Assembly (NCBI GenBank): GCA_015486845.1
Contig: WFQU01000098.1
Location: forward strand, 1 to 53,204
Origin: Anaerolineae bacterium
GTDB taxonomy: Bacteria; Chloroflexota; Anaerolineae; JAADDB01
DNA: 53,204 nucleotides
Direction of reading: 5' to 3'
The position numbers and the translations under genes are program-made. Each line of letters opens with the position of its first letter. The first letter of the stretch is position 1. The notes beneath the pieces are model-generated. The model was not told the DNA's origin. It did no database searches and saw nothing but the letters and a program-made list of their open reading frames with translations. Positions 51,566 through 53,204 of this stretch are shown here, piece after piece.

Positions 51566-51616
51566 GGTTGTTGCTCCTTATGGATTAATTTTTGACACAG
51601 GGGGATACATGACGAC

Positions 51617-53056
51617 TTATTCCGGAATAATTTTCCAGCCCGGATACCCTTTGAGTTTATACATGAAAGTTGTGTGTAACATGCGCTTCATCCAGGCACC
51701 CGAAAGGCCAATATCCATTTGCGTAATGCTGAGATGGCGTCCGCCCTCATTGGGATACTTACGCCGATCCGGCACAACCGGATAAACGACCAAAGTGGAT
51801 GCTAAACCATCCCAAAGCGAAGAGCCCATCGAAGCGATGCAAATTGTGAGCATTTCGGACATGCGCTCATTGTGACCCATGCGCCCGTGCTTAATAAGAG
51901 AAACGATGTTCTTAGCTACAACGCGACCGATGATGCCGGAAGCCATCCCTGTACGCGGCACAGCCGGCACAATAACCGTTCCATTAGGTGTCGTATGAGG
52001 TTCTGAAACGGTTCCTGGTGGAGCAAAAGCAATGCCGGCTGCAAAAATATCAGGATAGGTCGGATTCTGATACCAGGCTGGCCAGGCACCTGGGCGGTTT
52101 TTCAATTCAGCATGGGGTAAACCGTAAGTGGCATCTACTTTGACAAAACCGCCGGCATCGGCAATCTTAGTGGTAATATTGTTATTGTCCTTATCAATAT
52201 ATTGAATCTTCGGGCCGGCAAACCCCGGAAGAAGCATGGCAAAGTCGAAATTCGTTTCGCCGTGTTTGCCATTTTCGTCTTCCCAGAAGATACGCCCTTT
52301 TTCGACTTTATCAACTGAACGGTGGATTTGCCACTTAACACCGGTGTCTTCGAAAATAGCATGCACGAAATCTTCAGTGGAGATTAGCTTTCCATGATAC
52401 GAGCCACGCCCCCCACCGATACCAAAGTCGCCCAGCTTAGGTTCATTAGAGAACCAGAGTAGCTCCGCTTGGTCACGCACACCCTCTTTAACCAAAATTT
52501 TATGAATATTGCTGAGATACTCAAACGCAGCGCCTTGGCAAGTTGCACCCCGGAAACCAGCGCCAATAACGAATTTAAGCCTTTCTCCCTGGTGCAATCG
52601 TTTGATCATCGTATCAAGTTTATTCCACGCTTGAACAGCATGGGGCGGGGAACAGATAGACATGGTTTCGCCCTCCGCATGGGGCCCTAAACCGGGCGTA
52701 GCCCCAAAATCAAGGCGGGCGCCGGTGGCAATGACGATATAATCATAATTAGCCTGTACCGTGCCGCTGCCATCGGTGCGCTCTACAACGACATATTTCT
52801 CATCGGGATGCACTTCAGTAGCAGTACCTTGGATGAAATGGATACCTGTCCGTTCATAAACAGGCCGCAATGGGAATTGCGTCTTCCCTACCTTCATCGT
52901 TCCGCTTCCAACCCACACCAACGAAGGCGTATAAACAAACGAATCATACTTATTGATCATAGTGATCTGATGTTTTCGTGTGTTAAGTCCATCCGCTAAA
53001 TACAGGGCCGCAGTCTGGCCAGCAAAGCCGGCTCCAATAATCACAACTTTAGCCAT
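51617..53056 (-). CDS. FAD-dependent oxidoreductase, sulfide:quinone reductase-like
   Basis: A protein of 479 residues from ATG 53056 (GGAGGAG upstream; the track adds 14 codons of repeat). The N-terminal FAD motif VVIIGAGFAGQTAALYL, the second dinucleotide region FVIGAGFRGATCQ, and IVIATGARLDFG are typical of the SQR/NDH-2 superfamily. A cysteine sits in ATCQGAAFEYL and another in SICSPPHAVQ; the exact SQR cysteine triad cannot be confirmed by eye. The C-terminal helical tail suits membrane attachment. Sulfide oxidation to the quinone pool is likely but not proven. Confidence 0.82.
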   Translation of the reverse strand: MAKVVIIGAGFAGQTAALYLADGLNTRKHQITMINKYDSFVYTPSLVWVGSGTMKVGKTQFPLRPVYERTGIHFIQGTATEVHPDEKYVVVERTDGSGTVQANYDYIVIATGARLDFGATPGLGPHAEGETMSICSPPHAVQAWNKLDTMIKRLHQGERLKFVIGAGFRGATCQGAAFEYLSNIHKILVKEGVRDQAELLWFSNEPKLGDFGIGGGRGSYHGKLISTEDFVHAIFEDTGVKWQIHRSVDKVEKGRIFWEDENGKHGETNFDFAMLLPGFAGPKIQYIDKDNNNITTKIADAGGFVKVDATYGLPHAELKNRPGAWPAWYQNPTYPDIFAAGIAFAPPGTVSEPHTTPNGTVIVPAVPRTGMASGIIGRVVAKNIVSLIKHGRMGHNERMSEMLTICIASMGSSLWDGLASTLVVYPVVPDRRKYPNEGGRHLSITQMDIGLSGAWMKRMLHTTFMYKLKGYPGWKIIPE

Positions 53057-53065
53057 AATAACAAT

Positions 53066-53125
53066 CTCCTCCGAAAATAAAAATGGGGCGCAGATCAACG
53101 TAGGCTGCGCACGCAGATAAAAAAC
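53066..53125 (-). repeat. Intergenic repeat ending in the SD of the SQR-like gene
   Basis: On the minus strand CTACGTTGATCTGCGCCCCA is followed by TATTTTCGGAGGAG, 9 bases before ATG 53056. The same layout is at 140-203. Confidence 0.7.
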
Positions 53126-53138
53126 AATGGTCGGTCCG

Positions 53139-53204
53139 GCGATTAGAAATCGTTGCTACAACTGCGAAACCTGCCTGCGCAGGTTGCAAGCTAATCGCCG
53201 TAGG
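53139..53204 (-). repeat. Four-hairpin repeat, copy 4, cut by the window end
   Basis: The GCGATTAGAAATCG, AACCTGCCTGCGCAGGTT and ATCGCCGTAGG parts are present; the rest lies beyond the window. Confidence 0.8.

Larger units (their letters stand above)
51048..51616. other. 569-base intergenic region
   Basis: It holds the promoter and leader hairpin of the oxidoreductase gene, a short repeat at 51202-51245 shared with 4477-4545, and the 40-codon ORF at 51443-51565. About 195 bases between 51246 and 51442 show nothing recognisable. Confidence 0.55.

Noticed and set aside
51423-51785. 120-codon plus-strand ORF
   Set aside because: Overlaps the end of the SQR-like gene in antisense and has no SD; the minus-strand 40-codon ORF there is better supported.

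Overview
The window is bacterial chromosome with short leaders, clear Shine-Dalgarno (SD) sites and mixed ATG/GTG/TTG starts. Gene content fits an environmental Chloroflexota lineage (Anaerolineae/Caldilineae-like): a corrinoid methyl-transfer set with a RACo-type activator, a DRTGG/CBS family II pyrophosphatase, a decaprenyl-phosphate phosphoribosyltransferase-like UbiA protein, a CYTH/HD/CHAD polyphosphate protein and many dispersed intergenic repeats. The phylum is inferred from gene content only; there is no rRNA, tRNA, CRISPR array, prophage or intact transposase gene in the window.

Layout. 0-2 kb: two-gene ABC-2 exporter. 2-4.2 kb: RelA/SpoT. 4.8-9.4 kb (minus): one transcription unit of corrinoid activator, corrinoid protein, methyltetrahydrofolate-type methyltransferase and pseudouridine-5'-phosphate glycosidase. 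9.9-11.6 kb: Mn-type pyrophosphatase. 11.9-16.5 kb (minus): a coupled lipoprotein pair with a Kelch protein, ribosomal protein L9 and a double-S1 RNA-binding protein. 16.6-21.1 kb: a MITE, then a promoter, structured leader, terminator and a four-gene unit (THEP1-like NTPase, fused ECF ATPases, ECF S component, ECF T component). 21.2-26.8 kb: bactofilin-like membrane protein, a deoxynucleoside kinase fused to MazG, a second deoxynucleoside kinase, a DUF84 NTPase, an Ord-like dehydrogenase and CinA. 27.2-29.3 kb: TatA/B, TatC and a UbiA prenyltransferase. 29.4-33.6 kb (minus): CoA-transferase, alanine dehydrogenase, dCMP deaminase, uracil phosphoribosyltransferase and a DksA/TraR-type zinc finger. 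34.5-35.9 kb: ACT-malic enzyme. 36.2-41.7 kb: polyphosphate neighbourhood (PPK1, metallophosphoesterase, CYTH-HTH-HD-CHAD). 42.3-50.0 kb (minus): CarB, CarA, glycerophosphodiesterase and DNA ligase. 50.4-53.1 kb (minus): two-thioredoxin-fold disulfide oxidoreductase, a 40-codon membrane ORF and an SQR-like flavoprotein.

Most gaps are filled by a modular repeat population. One family is a string of four hairpins, one is a long self-complementary GAAGTTGAACTTC palindrome, and one ends in TATTTTC plus an SD-like purine run and lies directly in front of several unrelated genes. Two adjacent repeats appear to have been read into the C-terminus of the ECF ATPase.

The best candidate for a new system is the leader-controlled NTPase-ECF unit at 17.06-21.13 kb. 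The 3' part of its leader matches, in length and stem register, the molybdenum-cofactor riboswitch upstream of E. coli moaA as I remember it. Its terminator hairpin also carries the likely SD of the first gene. If this holds, the unit could be an importer connected with molybdenum or tungsten cofactor supply. The corrinoid-psuG unit and the CYTH-HTH-HD-CHAD protein beside ppk1 are the next most interesting.
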